Below, in pieces: positions 40,724-48,875 of a stretch of DNA of 64,000 nt. The notes beneath the pieces are model-generated. The model saw only the letters and a program-made list of their open reading frames with translations. It was not told the origin of the DNA and did not search any database. The stretch's first letter is position 1. Each line of letters opens with the position of its first letter. The position numbers and the translations under genes were made by a program. Source of the stretch: Oscillospiraceae bacterium (GTDB taxonomy: Bacteria > Bacillota > Clostridia > Oscillospirales > Acutalibacteraceae); contig SVOB01000001.1 in NCBI GenBank assembly GCA_015066565.1, positions 310,001 to 374,000 on the forward strand, in the 5' to 3' direction.

Positions 40724-42745
40724 TTATATTACGCCTTTATAAAGCAGTCCGCGGGTGAATTCGCCCTCGGGCGCTTTTTTATTTTTATAGCAGTCGATTA
40801 TTCTTTCGACCTCATTTTTATTTTCGACAGTGAAATATAAAAGCTCGAAATCAACGTTTTTAATATCCTCCGACTTATCAGCCATATAAAGCGGAACGGA
40901 GTTGAATATCTGAGAGCAACCGCCCGAACATCTTACGGGGAATTTTTTGCCCTTTCTGTCGGTTAAAAAGCTTTTCTTTTTACACTGTTCGCAGGTCTTT
41001 GCGTTCTTAACGGGACAGGAACGAACAAGCATAAGCGCCTGTCTTCCGTAAGAAACAACTCCCCTTTTGATTTTTCCGCCGAGTGAAGAAATCTGTTTTA
41101 AACTAAGCTCATTGGAAACGGTTATTTCGCTTATTCCCATTTTTTCGCACTCATCAACTGAAAGCGAATTGAAGATATTGAGATAAGGCGAAGCGATTAC
41201 CCTTTTACCTGATTTAAGGGCGATTTCAACCGCGTCAAGCGTACTGCAGAAACATTCTTCGGCGGGTGAAGAAACAACCCTTTCGTAAACCCTGTCAGCC
41301 GAGCCGAAAATCCCTCGGGGAATTTCTATAACCGCATTATATTTTTTAATGATTTCTTCGTCCGTATCAAGAGGAAGAATTATTTTATCAATCGGTATAA
41401 TATCGGGAATTTGATTTGAATTTTCAAATCTTAAATATGTTTTTCTGTCTTTTGAAATATGCTTTTCAAATAAGAAATTCTTTTTAAGAATTCTTTTTTC
41501 AGGCGTTTTTGAAAGCATTTCATCAAGCTTTTCAAGTGAAATCCGCCTTAATGAATTAATAACTGAAATAGGCACGCTTACGTTATCGTCAGCCGAAATA
41601 TTAATATTCCCCGCTTCAAACTGAGTATTACCGCATTTACCGAGCTGTTCCTTAACTCTTGAAACGGAAAGCGGAAGATTAACTGCCTTTTCACATTCTT
41701 CTTCGCTTTCAACGGTTATCGAAAAGTCGTCGGAGGAAGCCGTAAGAACGGCTTTTCTATTAATATAAGCGGAAAAATCAAAATCGACCTTTCTTTTTTT
41801 ATAGGGAATTATATAAAGCTTTCGGTATTCGTCCAGTACCTTTGAAGAAGCAGACTTATTTTCGTCTGTTCTCGTTCCGAACATATCGCGCCCGAGCTTG
41901 TTTTCATAATAGCCGTCCGTAAAGCCCGAACGTGAGAAAAGCCGCTGCAAATCGTCTTTTCGTTTTTCTGTATATTTGCCGTCAAGAGCTTCTCGGCAGG
42001 CAGTAACGGCGCCCGCAACATATTCGGCGCGTTTCATTCTTCCCTCGATTTTAAAGGATGAAACGCCGAGTTCTTCAAGGTAAGGAAGTTTTTCAATAAG
42101 GGATAAATCCTTTAGGCTCAGGTCATAACCCGTTCCGCCCTCTACGGAGAACGGAAGTCGGCAGGGCTGGGCGCACCGTCCTCTGTTACCGCTTCTTCCG
42201 CCTAAAAAGGCGCTTAACTGACACTGACCCGAGACACACATACAAAGAGCGCCGTGAACGAACATTTCAATTTCAAGCGGCGAATTCTTTACTATGTATT
42301 CAATCTCTTTTTTATTCATCTCCCTGGGGAGAACGGTTCTGCAAAAGCCGAGCTTTTCAAGCCTTTCAATGCCGTAAAGGGATTGAACGGACATCTGGGT
42401 GGAGGCGTGCATTTTAATATCGGGCGAAATTTCACGGACAATTTTCGCTACGCCCAAATCCTGCAAAATGAGCGCGTCAACCCCCGAAAGAGTGACACGC
42501 TCAATTACTTTTTCTATTTCCTTTATTTCGCTGTCGTTGACAAGCGTATTAAGGGTAAGATATACCTTAACTCCCCTTTTATGACAACTCTTAACGGTTT
42601 CTTCGAGATTGTCAAGCGTAAAGTTTTCGGCAAACGCCCTCGCATTAAAACCGCCTACGCCGAAATAGACCGCATCCGCACCGCAGTTCAGAGCAGCTGT
42701 TAAGGCTTCGCTATTGCCGACAGGAGCAAGGATTTCGCTTTTCAT
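40724..42745 (-). CDS. U32 family protein (peptidase/RNA hydroxylase type)
   Basis: A 673-residue protein. The start MKSEILAPVGNSEALTAALNCGADAVYFG and the U32 signature EMFVHGALCMCVSGQCQLSAFLGGRSGNRGRCAQPCR are clear. A C-terminal cysteine set (RSCPVKNAKTCEQC, then RCSGGC) resembles the iron-sulfur cluster site seen in the RNA-hydroxylating members RlhA and TrhP, so an RNA-modification role is as likely as the historical collagenase label. The start overlaps the zapA stop by one base (TGATG). It is the last gene of the thrS-phosphoesterase-zapA-U32 run. Confidence 0.9.
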   Translation of the reverse strand: MKSEILAPVGNSEALTAALNCGADAVYFGVGGFNARAFAENFTLDNLEETVKSCHKRGVKVYLTLNTLVNDSEIKEIEKVIERVTLSGVDALILQDLGVAKIVREISPDIKMHASTQMSVQSLYGIERLEKLGFCRTVLPREMNKKEIEYIVKNSPLEIEMFVHGALCMCVSGQCQLSAFLGGRSGNRGRCAQPCRLPFSVEGGTGYDLSLKDLSLIEKLPYLEELGVSSFKIEGRMKRAEYVAGAVTACREALDGKYTEKRKDDLQRLFSRSGFTDGYYENKLGRDMFGTRTDENKSASSKVLDEYRKLYIIPYKKRKVDFDFSAYINRKAVLTASSDDFSITVESEEECEKAVNLPLSVSRVKEQLGKCGNTQFEAGNINISADDNVSVPISVINSLRRISLEKLDEMLSKTPEKRILKKNFLFEKHISKDRKTYLRFENSNQIPDIIPIDKIILPLDTDEEIIKKYNAVIEIPRGIFGSADRVYERVVSSPAEECFCSTLDAVEIALKSGKRVIASPYLNIFNSLSVDECEKMGISEITVSNELSLKQISSLGGKIKRGVVSYGRQALMLVRSCPVKNAKTCEQCKKKSFLTDRKGKKFPVRCSGGCSQIFNSVPLYMADKSEDIKNVDFELLYFTVENKNEVERIIDCYKNKKAPEGEFTRGLLYKGVI

Positions 42746-43089
42746 CAGTCAAAAAGATTTGTCTGACCGCTTTGAAGCTGAGCCTTGACGCGTTCGAGTT
42801 CACGCTTGTAATAATCCCTCTCGCCCTTTGCCTTGGCGGCGTCCTCAAGATAGTCCTTAACCTGAACGCGAAGATTGTCTGCCGAAGAATCGTTCTTTTT
42901 AAGCGAATCGGCATAATCGAGCGCAACAAGGGTTGTCGCCTGAACAAGCGAAAGAGTAGGATTGGCTTCTCTCAAAGCCTTGATTTTTTCTTCAACCTCA
43001 AGTCCGAGCGCTAAAGCGTATTCGGGAGTATCGTTTGTCGTAAGGCGGTAATCCGTACCGCAAATTGTTAATTTAATATGGTTACTCAT
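42745..43089 (-). CDS. zapA: Cell division protein ZapA
   Basis: A 114-residue protein with a globular N-terminal part (HIKLTICGTDYRLTTNDTPEYALALGLEVEEKI, ATTLVALDYAD) and a C-terminal coiled coil, the standard ZapA layout. ZapA bundles FtsZ filaments at midcell. It overlaps the phosphoesterase gene by four bases upstream (ATGA) and the U32 gene by one base downstream; zapA next to a U32 gene is common in Firmicutes. Confidence 0.9.
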   Translation of the reverse strand: MSNHIKLTICGTDYRLTTNDTPEYALALGLEVEEKIKALREANPTLSLVQATTLVALDYADSLKKNDSSADNLRVQVKDYLEDAAKAKGERDYYKRELERVKAQLQSGQTNLFD

Positions 43090-44720
43090 TGTTTAATCCC
43101 CTTAATATAGTCTCCGTATTTAATCTGATTTCTCAGATAACCGATAAGGAAAATAACAGCTATTATCGGCAAAAACGGGATAAGTAAAATCAGAATCAGA
43201 ATTGCGATAATTATAATCGGCAAGCCCTTTTTGCTCTCTTTAACCGTTTGAGGCTTTTCAGGCTCGGGAACGGGAACCGAGATATGCCCCTCGTCATAAA
43301 CGGGCATCACATCAAGAACTGTGTCATAAGACGGAATGCCGTTGTTATAGAGAAGCGGCTCGACTAAATCGTGAGTATTGTCAACAACCTTGACGAACTT
43401 TCTGAAGTTGATATGAAGAACTTTCATAATTGAATCAATAATATTCAGAAGCCCGATTGTGATTTTATACTCGGGAGTTTCGGGCGGGTAAAGGCTTTCG
43501 CCGCCGTAGAGGTTTACAACAAGGTCGCAGATAAAGTCAACCACCTTTTTATCCTTAATTGCGGCGTAATCGCTCTTTTTAAGCCCCGTTTCCTTTCTCG
43601 TCCAGTTGCCTACTGTGCCGATAGTCAGTTTATTGAGCCATCTCGCAGGATATTTTATAAGCCAACCTATTTTATAGGTGAGCTTTTTCTTAATACTCAT
43701 AGCCGTTGCCATATCGGCAAAGGTGTCTATATCCTCTCCCGCAGCCTTGACAACGTCACGCACCATACCGATAAGCTGTTCCTTAAGGAAATCCTGAAAA
43801 TCCAAACCGTTAGTGTCAATATCAACCTTTTCGGTAATAAAATCGGTTTTGACGTCAACCTTTCCCTTTTCGGCATCAAAGGTGATTGAACGCATCGTGG
43901 CAGGATAGCCTATCGTAGCCGCCGTTGCAATATCGTAGAAATAATTTCCCCTTTCGGAAATGTATTTGTCGATATCGTGGACGTGAGTATGACCCGTGAG
44001 CATAAACTGAATTCCGAGGTCTGCGAACTGCTCGCGCCTTACTTTATAATCACCCTGCATATCGCCCGAGCCGATAATCTCATAAATCGGCGACGGGGCA
44101 ATCATCGGGTGGTGAGTCATAGCGATAATGAACTGATTGTTCTTTCTTGCGTCCTCCGCCTGCTCGACTATCCAGTCAACGCAATCGTCGGGAAAGCCGC
44201 TGCCGTTACGCAGATTAGAGTCGTCATTGAGGGCGAAAAGACGGTAACCGTCTGCAAGCTGAACAACATAGGACATAGTCTGGCGGTGAACGGCAATAGC
44301 TTCGTCCGGACCGAATTCACGGTACATATCGAACAAATCCTCACGCTTAGCGGCGGGAACACGGATTTTGTTGTCTCCGTCATACCCCTCGGCAGTTCCG
44401 TCGCCTTGGTAATCGTGGGTAGCGGTGATTACATAAACTCTTTTACCGCTTTTTTTAAGGTCACGGAGCATTTCGATAAACTCTTCGTGAGCGGCTAATT
44501 CGCCGTTATTCGTAGTATCGCCGGAAAGCAGAACAATATCGGTTCTGTCGTCCTTTTTTATCTGTCTGAAAGCGGCTTCAAGTACCTCACGCGAGCCTTT
44601 GAGAAGCTTCTGGCTCTTGGCGTTGGCAAAGTCATAAGCCTTGCCCGAGGTGCCCGATTTTTCGGAATAATAGTGGGTATCGGTTAAAACGGTTACGGTC
44701 AACGGTTTAATATTGCTCAT
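43086..44720 (-). CDS. Membrane-anchored calcineurin-like metallophosphoesterase
   Basis: A 544-residue protein. The metal motifs are all visible: DTHYY (D-x-H), LLSGDTTNNGE (GDxxNxxE variant), ATHDYQ (a GNH(D/E) variant with THD), MTHHPM and TGHTHVHD. The C-terminus has a hydrophobic stretch (IIIIAILILILLIPFLPIIAVIFLIGYL) that would anchor the enzyme with the catalytic part probably in the cytoplasm, as no signal peptide is present. The substrate is unknown. It lies 30 bases after thrS with no terminator between. Confidence 0.87.
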   Translation of the reverse strand: MSNIKPLTVTVLTDTHYYSEKSGTSGKAYDFANAKSQKLLKGSREVLEAAFRQIKKDDRTDIVLLSGDTTNNGELAAHEEFIEMLRDLKKSGKRVYVITATHDYQGDGTAEGYDGDNKIRVPAAKREDLFDMYREFGPDEAIAVHRQTMSYVVQLADGYRLFALNDDSNLRNGSGFPDDCVDWIVEQAEDARKNNQFIIAMTHHPMIAPSPIYEIIGSGDMQGDYKVRREQFADLGIQFMLTGHTHVHDIDKYISERGNYFYDIATAATIGYPATMRSITFDAEKGKVDVKTDFITEKVDIDTNGLDFQDFLKEQLIGMVRDVVKAAGEDIDTFADMATAMSIKKKLTYKIGWLIKYPARWLNKLTIGTVGNWTRKETGLKKSDYAAIKDKKVVDFICDLVVNLYGGESLYPPETPEYKITIGLLNIIDSIMKVLHINFRKFVKVVDNTHDLVEPLLYNNGIPSYDTVLDVMPVYDEGHISVPVPEPEKPQTVKESKKGLPIIIIAILILILLIPFLPIIAVIFLIGYLRNQIKYGDYIKGIKQ

Positions 44721-44750
44721 ATAATCACCACCAAAAAGATTTAATCAGTT

Positions 44751-46688
44751 TCAGTTAAGCGCTTTTGTTTCAATTTCTTCGGTGAGCTTTTCAAGAAGCG
44801 CGTCAACGCTCATTGAGCCGATGTCGCCCTCGCCTCTTCTACGGACGGAAACGCTCTTTTCGTCAACCTCTTTGTCACCGATAACAAGCATATAGTTAAT
44901 CTTCTGAAGCTGAGCTTCACGGATTTTATAACCGATTTTCTCGCTTCTGTCGTCAAGCTCGGCTCTGATGCCCTTTGCTTCAAGCGCAGAGAGAACATCA
45001 CGGGCATAGTCGTGATGTCTGTCGGCGATAGGAAGAAGCTTGACCTGTACGGGAGAAAGCCACAGCGGGAAATTACCCATTGTTTCTTCAATAAGATAAG
45101 CCATAAATCTGTCAAGAGAACCGAGAATGGCTCTGTGAAGAACTACGGGTGTGCGCTGGGAATTATCCTTGTCAACGTATGTCAGGTTGAACTTTGCGGG
45201 AAGGCAGAAGTCGAGCTGACAGGTTGAAAGAGTATACTCTGCGCCGACAGCAGGCTTAACGTTAACGTCAAGCTTCGGGCCGTAGAATGCGGCTTCGCCG
45301 ATTTCCTCGGTATAATCAAGGCCGATTTCGTCAAGAACCTCACGAAGCGACTGTTCGGCGGTGTTCCACATTTCATCGTCGTCATGGTATTTTTCCTTAT
45401 CCTCGGGGTCACGAAGCGAAAGAACCATTCTGTAATCGGTAATGCCGAAGTCCTTATACGTTTCAAAAATAAGGTCAACAACCTTTTTGAATTCGTCCTT
45501 AATCTGTTCGGGAGTAACGAAAAGGTGGGCGTCGTTCTGACAGAAATGACGGCCTCTTTCAATGCCCTTTAACGTTCCCGAAGCTTCATAGCGGAAATCG
45601 TGGGCGATTTCGCCTATTCTTACGGGGAGGTTGCGGTAGGAATGAGATGAATTAGCATAAATTCTCATATGGTGAGGACAGTTCATAGGTCTTAAGACGT
45701 ATGTTTCCTCATCAACCTCCATAGCGGGGAACATATTGTCCTTATAATGATCCCAGTGGCCCGAGGTCTTATAGAGGTCAACTGTGCCTACGCAGGGAGT
45801 TAAAACGTGCTGATAGCCCGATTTGATTTCCTTATCGCGAATATAGTTTTCAAGAATTCTCCAGAGAGTGTAGCCCTTGGGTAAGAACATAGGCATACCC
45901 TTGCCTACAAGCTCGTCTGTCATAAACAGTTCAAGCTCTTTTCCGAGCTTTCTGTGGTCGCGTCTTTTAGCCTCTTCAAGCTTTTCAAGGTATTCTTCAA
46001 GCTGATCCTTTTTCGGAAAAGCAATTCCGTAAACACGGCAGAGCATCTTATTCTTTGAATCGCCTCTCCAATAAGCGCCTGTTGTATTGGTAAGCTTAAA
46101 CGCCTTGATAAGACCTGTTTCCATAATATGAGGTCCTGCGCAAAGCTCGGTAAACTCGCCCTGCTTATAGAACGAAATGTTTTCGCCCTTGTCGGCGTGC
46201 TCTTTAATAAGCTCGATTTTGTAAGTTTCGCCCTTTTCGTTCATAAGCGCAATCGCTTCCTCGGGTGAAAGCTCAAAGCGTTCGAGAGTAAGGTTTTCTT
46301 TAATAATCTTTTTCATTTCGGCTTCGATTTTTTCAATATCTTCAGCCGTAAAGGGCTTGTCGCCGCAGTCAAAGTCATAATAGAAACCGCTGTCGATTGA
46401 CGGGCCGATAGTCAGCTTTGTTTCGGGATAAAGCCTTTTAACCGCCTGAGCCATAATATGAGAGGTCGTATGCCAATAAGCCTTTTTAGCCTCGTCATCG
46501 TCAAAGGTGAGAATTTCGACAGCGCTGTCCTCTGTTACGGGAGTTCTAAGGTCAACGGTTTCGCCGTTGATTTTACCAAGGCATGCCGCCTTATAAAGAC
46601 CCATACCGATTGATTTGGCGATTTCGGCTACGGTTATTCCGCTTTCAAACTCCATTACCGTATCGCCCTTCAAGGTTACTTTAATCAT
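44751..46688 (-). CDS. thrS: Threonyl-tRNA synthetase
   Basis: A 645-residue enzyme of full length: TGS domain (1-60), editing domain with HTTSHIMAQAVKRLYP and the late AGPHI motif, class II core with zinc ligands in RPMNCPHHMRIYANS, motif 2 around FRYEASGTLKGIERGR, and a C-terminal anticodon-binding domain. The start at 46688 follows GGAGG; the upstream in-frame extension lies in the T-box terminator. It charges tRNA-Thr. Expression is very probably controlled by the upstream T-box. Confidence 0.97.
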   Translation of the reverse strand: MIKVTLKGDTVMEFESGITVAEIAKSIGMGLYKAACLGKINGETVDLRTPVTEDSAVEILTFDDDEAKKAYWHTTSHIMAQAVKRLYPETKLTIGPSIDSGFYYDFDCGDKPFTAEDIEKIEAEMKKIIKENLTLERFELSPEEAIALMNEKGETYKIELIKEHADKGENISFYKQGEFTELCAGPHIMETGLIKAFKLTNTTGAYWRGDSKNKMLCRVYGIAFPKKDQLEEYLEKLEEAKRRDHRKLGKELELFMTDELVGKGMPMFLPKGYTLWRILENYIRDKEIKSGYQHVLTPCVGTVDLYKTSGHWDHYKDNMFPAMEVDEETYVLRPMNCPHHMRIYANSSHSYRNLPVRIGEIAHDFRYEASGTLKGIERGRHFCQNDAHLFVTPEQIKDEFKKVVDLIFETYKDFGITDYRMVLSLRDPEDKEKYHDDDEMWNTAEQSLREVLDEIGLDYTEEIGEAAFYGPKLDVNVKPAVGAEYTLSTCQLDFCLPAKFNLTYVDKDNSQRTPVVLHRAILGSLDRFMAYLIEETMGNFPLWLSPVQVKLLPIADRHHDYARDVLSALEAKGIRAELDDRSEKIGYKIREAQLQKINYMLVIGDKEVDEKSVSVRRRGEGDIGSMSVDALLEKLTEEIETKALN

Positions 46689-46710
46689 TTTTAATTCCTC
46701 CAAACAAAAG

Positions 46711-46955
46711 TAAAAAATAAGCCTCATCCCACAAAAGCACAAGGCCTTTTGGGATGAAGCGAATGCTCCACGGTTCCACCCAAATTGCAGTAAAAACTGC
46801 CACTCATTTTTCCGATAACGGCGGAAAACCGGCTCGTCTTAATTCAACGGCACTCAGAAGTGGTATCGGGTAAAAATTCATAGCCCCTTTCAGCAAACGG
46901 AACCTCTCTGAAATGAATATAATACCGTCATTCTTCCTCAACGATTTATAACACA
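46711..46955 (-). ncRNA. T-box riboswitch controlling thrS (specifier ACC)
   Basis: The thrS leader shows the T-box features in order on the minus strand: an AGAGAGGTTCCG-type internal loop, a specifier region GATACCACTTCTGAG with Thr codon ACC at 46862-46864, and the T-box sequence TGGGTGGAACCGTGGAGC (46765-46782). It ends in a terminator stem (46721-46731 with 46750-46760) followed by TTATTTTTTA. Uncharged tRNA-Thr would stabilise the antiterminator and allow read-through into thrS and perhaps the three genes behind it. Confidence 0.93.
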
Positions 46956-46958
46956 AAT

Positions 46959-46987
46959 ATAATACTATTATTATATTTTTTTGTCAA
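46959..46987 (-). promoter_or_regulatory. SigA promoter of the thrS operon
   Basis: Minus strand: -35 TTGACA (46982-46987), 17-base spacer, -10 TATTAT (46959-46964). It is back to back with the plus-strand promoter of the lysis cassette. Confidence 0.8.
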
Positions 46988-46996
46988 GAAATTTAC

Positions 46997-47025
46997 TTGA
47001 CAAAATAACTTTTTGTCGCTATAAT
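46997..47025 (+). promoter_or_regulatory. Consensus SigA promoter of the lysis cassette
   Basis: -35 TTGACA (46997-47002), 17-base spacer, -10 TATAAT (47020-47025), perfect in both hexamers. The transcript should begin near 47032, just before the LexA-type palindrome. Such a strong promoter needs repression, in keeping with the adjoining operator. Confidence 0.85.
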
Positions 47026-47037
47026 TTAAAGTGTAAT

Positions 47038-47051
47038 CGAACATTTGTTCG
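47038..47051. promoter_or_regulatory. LexA (SOS) operator in the lysis cassette promoter
   Basis: CGAACATTTGTTCG is a perfect palindrome and contains GAAC-N4-GTTC, the core of the Gram-positive LexA/DinR box. It lies 12 bases after the -10, at about +7 to +20, a position where bound LexA blocks transcription. No similar site was seen at the divergent thrS promoter. Confidence 0.8.
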
Positions 47052-47063
47052 TTTATAATTATT

Positions 47064-47089
47064 AAAAAACGCCCTTTTGGGTGTTTTTT
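47064..47089 (+). terminator. Intrinsic-terminator-like hairpin in the leader of the lysis cassette
   Basis: AAAAAACGCCC (47064-47074) pairs with GGGTGTTTTTT (47079-47089), with one G-T pair and a TTTT loop; the last six bases are a U run. It lies between the transcription start and the ribosome binding site (AGGAGG 47097-47102), so basal transcripts would stop as an RNA of about 55 bases. It could be an attenuator or a guard against leaky expression. Confidence 0.7.
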
Positions 47090-47109
47090 GCATTTTAGGA
47101 GGAAAAGTT

Positions 47110-47514
47110 TTGAACGTTGAATACTTATCTTCCCCCGTTGAATTAAACGAGGAGGAGTACCTTTTCCTGTCTGAAAATCTTGATGTAATCGGAACGGGCG
47201 AAAAGGACAAAATCTGTTCTTTTATTTCGCTTGCACGAAGAAATAATGTAAGCCGTCTTTTAAGAAAAGCGATTGAGGACGAGCTTGACGAAATGCAAAG
47301 AGAGATTATCAGACTGTTATGGTACGAAAACTACAGCGTTACAAAGGCCGCCGAAATTCTCGGCGTGAACAAATCGACAGTCACAAGGCAATCCAAAAAA
47401 GCGTATGATAAATTAAGAACTTCTCTTAAATACGTTATGCTTTATCAGTTTGAGGTTCCGAGTGACCTTATTACCTATTTCAAGGAGGCGATAAATATTG
47501 AAAAAAGGCATTGA
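47110..47514 (+). CDS. Sigma-70 region 4-like DNA-binding protein of the lysis cassette
   Basis: A 134-residue protein from a TTG at 47110, seven bases after AGGAGG. Residues 65-115 are a sigma region 4-type helix-turn-helix (LDEMQREIIRLLWYENYSVTKAAEILGVNKSTVTRQSKKAYDKLR). The N-terminal 60 residues are too short for a region 2, so it may act as an activator or partial sigma factor, like small late-gene regulators of phages. Its 3' end overlaps the lysozyme gene by 17 bases. Its position just behind a LexA box suggests it is the first product made on DNA damage. Confidence 0.75.
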   Translation: MNVEYLSSPVELNEEEYLFLSENLDVIGTGEKDKICSFISLARRNNVSRLLRKAIEDELDEMQREIIRLLWYENYSVTKAAEILGVNKSTVTRQSKKAYDKLRTSLKYVMLYQFEVPSDLITYFKEAINIEKRH

Positions 47515-48343
47515 TGTTTCGGTTTTTCAGGGTGATATAGACTGGAAAAAAGTTAAAGACAGCGGGGTTAAATTCGCCATGATTAGAGGCGGATACGGAA
47601 GAAGCGGGCTTGACGAAAAATTTGAAAAGAATTTCAAGAACGCTTCGGCTGAGTCAATCCCCGTCGGTGTCTATCACTACTCATACGCCACAACTGCGGA
47701 AAAGGCTAAGGAAGAAGCGAAATTCTGTCTTTCTTATCTTAAGGGAAAGAAATTCGACTACCCTGTCGCTTTTGACATTGAAGATAAAACTCAACTCACA
47801 CTTTCAAAAAAGCTTTTGACTGATATTACGCTTGAATTCTGTGAAGAGCTTGAAAAAAACGGCTATTACGTCTGTATTTATTCTTCAAAGTCATTTTTAA
47901 CGGATAAGCTCGATATGAAAAGGCTTTCACGCTTTGACGTCTGGGTTGCCCAATGGAACAGCGAATGCACCTACAAGGGAAGCTACGGAATGTGGCAGTA
48001 TTCGGACAGCGGAAAAGTCAAAGGAATAAACGGAAACGTTGACCTTGACAAAGCATATAAGGATTACCCGTCGATTATTAAGGAAGCGGGACTTAACGGC
48101 TATAAAAAGACGTCTTCAAAGCCCGCAAAAAAGGAGTATAAAAAGGGCGACGCCGTCACCCTTAAAAAGACCCCCGTTTATGTTTCGGCTTCGGCTAAAA
48201 ACCCGACGACGCATCTGACGGGTAAATACTACCTTTACGACGGCGAAAAAATTAACGGCAGATACAGAATTACAAACGCAAAAAAGAATGTCGGAAGACT
48301 TCCGATGATAAACTATGTTACGGGATGGATTAAACTTAAATGA
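47498..48343 (+). CDS. GH25 lysozyme (endolysin-like) with C-terminal SH3-like region
   Basis: A 281-residue protein without a signal peptide, starting at a TTG with AAGGAGG nine bases upstream. The GH25 muramidase domain covers about residues 1-195: GIDVSVFQGDIDW, the catalytic DxE in VAFDIEDK, VWVAQWN, and MWQYSDSGKVKG with NVDLDKAY. After a Lys-rich linker (KTSSKPAKKEYKKGD) the last 70 residues look like a small SH3-type wall-binding domain ending GWIKLK. It cuts the glycan chain of peptidoglycan. Lack of a secretion signal means it needs the downstream holin to reach the wall. Confidence 0.93.
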   Translation: MKKGIDVSVFQGDIDWKKVKDSGVKFAMIRGGYGRSGLDEKFEKNFKNASAESIPVGVYHYSYATTAEKAKEEAKFCLSYLKGKKFDYPVAFDIEDKTQLTLSKKLLTDITLEFCEELEKNGYYVCIYSSKSFLTDKLDMKRLSRFDVWVAQWNSECTYKGSYGMWQYSDSGKVKGINGNVDLDKAYKDYPSIIKEAGLNGYKKTSSKPAKKEYKKGDAVTLKKTPVYVSASAKNPTTHLTGKYYLYDGEKINGRYRITNAKKNVGRLPMINYVTGWIKLK

Positions 48344-48612
48344 ACGAAATGGATTTATTTGAACACAGAATAAACGAGCTTGAAGAAAACGTAAAAATTC
48401 TCTACGGCAAGGTCAACGGCTTTGCCGTAGCTCAGGCTCAGGTCAATATTAAACTCGACAATTTAATACAATCTCTCGACGAAATCAAGGACAGTATTTC
48501 TAAAATTAAAAGCCGTCCGTCAGTTTTCTGGGACAAGCTTGTTTTTGCGTTTATAGGCGCACTCGGAGCGGGAATCGGCACGGCGTTTTTGACGTTATTC
48601 AAAGGAGTTTGA
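48340..48612 (+). CDS. XhlA-like hemolysin/holin-associated protein
   Basis: A 90-residue protein: an N-terminal coiled coil (LFEHRINELEENVKILYGKVNG to DEIKDSISKIK) and a C-terminal transmembrane helix (LVFAFIGALGAGIGTAFLTLF). This is the arrangement of XhlA of Bacillus phage PBSX, which works with its holin and endolysin in host lysis. The ATG overlaps the lysozyme stop by four bases. Assignment rests on topology and context rather than strong identity. Confidence 0.78.
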   Translation: MNEMDLFEHRINELEENVKILYGKVNGFAVAQAQVNIKLDNLIQSLDEIKDSISKIKSRPSVFWDKLVFAFIGALGAGIGTAFLTLFKGV

Positions 48613-48614
48613 AA

Positions 48615-48860
48615 ATGGAAAAATATCTTTTTGAACAGTCGCTTATATTAATTCCCGTTTTAAATATAATCGGGCTGATTATTAAGCAAATCGAGAAAAT
48701 TAACGATAAATACATACCGGTAATTCTTCTCGTATTCGCTGTATTCGGCTCGGTTTTTATAAACGGGTTAAACGTTCAGGCGGTCATTCAGGGCGTGCTT
48801 GTAACAGGAACGGCGGTTTACGGAAATCAGGTTGTTAAACAACTGAGAAAAACCGAATAA
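48615..48860 (+). CDS. Phage-type holin
   Basis: An 81-residue protein with two to three hydrophobic segments (SLILIPVLNIIGLIIKQIE, YIPVILLVFAVFGSVFING, AVIQGVLVTGTAVYGNQVV) and a basic tail (KQLRKTE), the size and topology of small phage holins. It follows the XhlA-like gene by two bases; GGAG precedes the ATG at 48615. It should form membrane lesions that release the GH25 lysozyme. No phage structural gene follows; the operon ends here. Confidence 0.8.
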   Translation: MEKYLFEQSLILIPVLNIIGLIIKQIEKINDKYIPVILLVFAVFGSVFINGLNVQAVIQGVLVTGTAVYGNQVVKQLRKTE

Positions 48861-48875
48861 TGAATTAAAAAGTAA

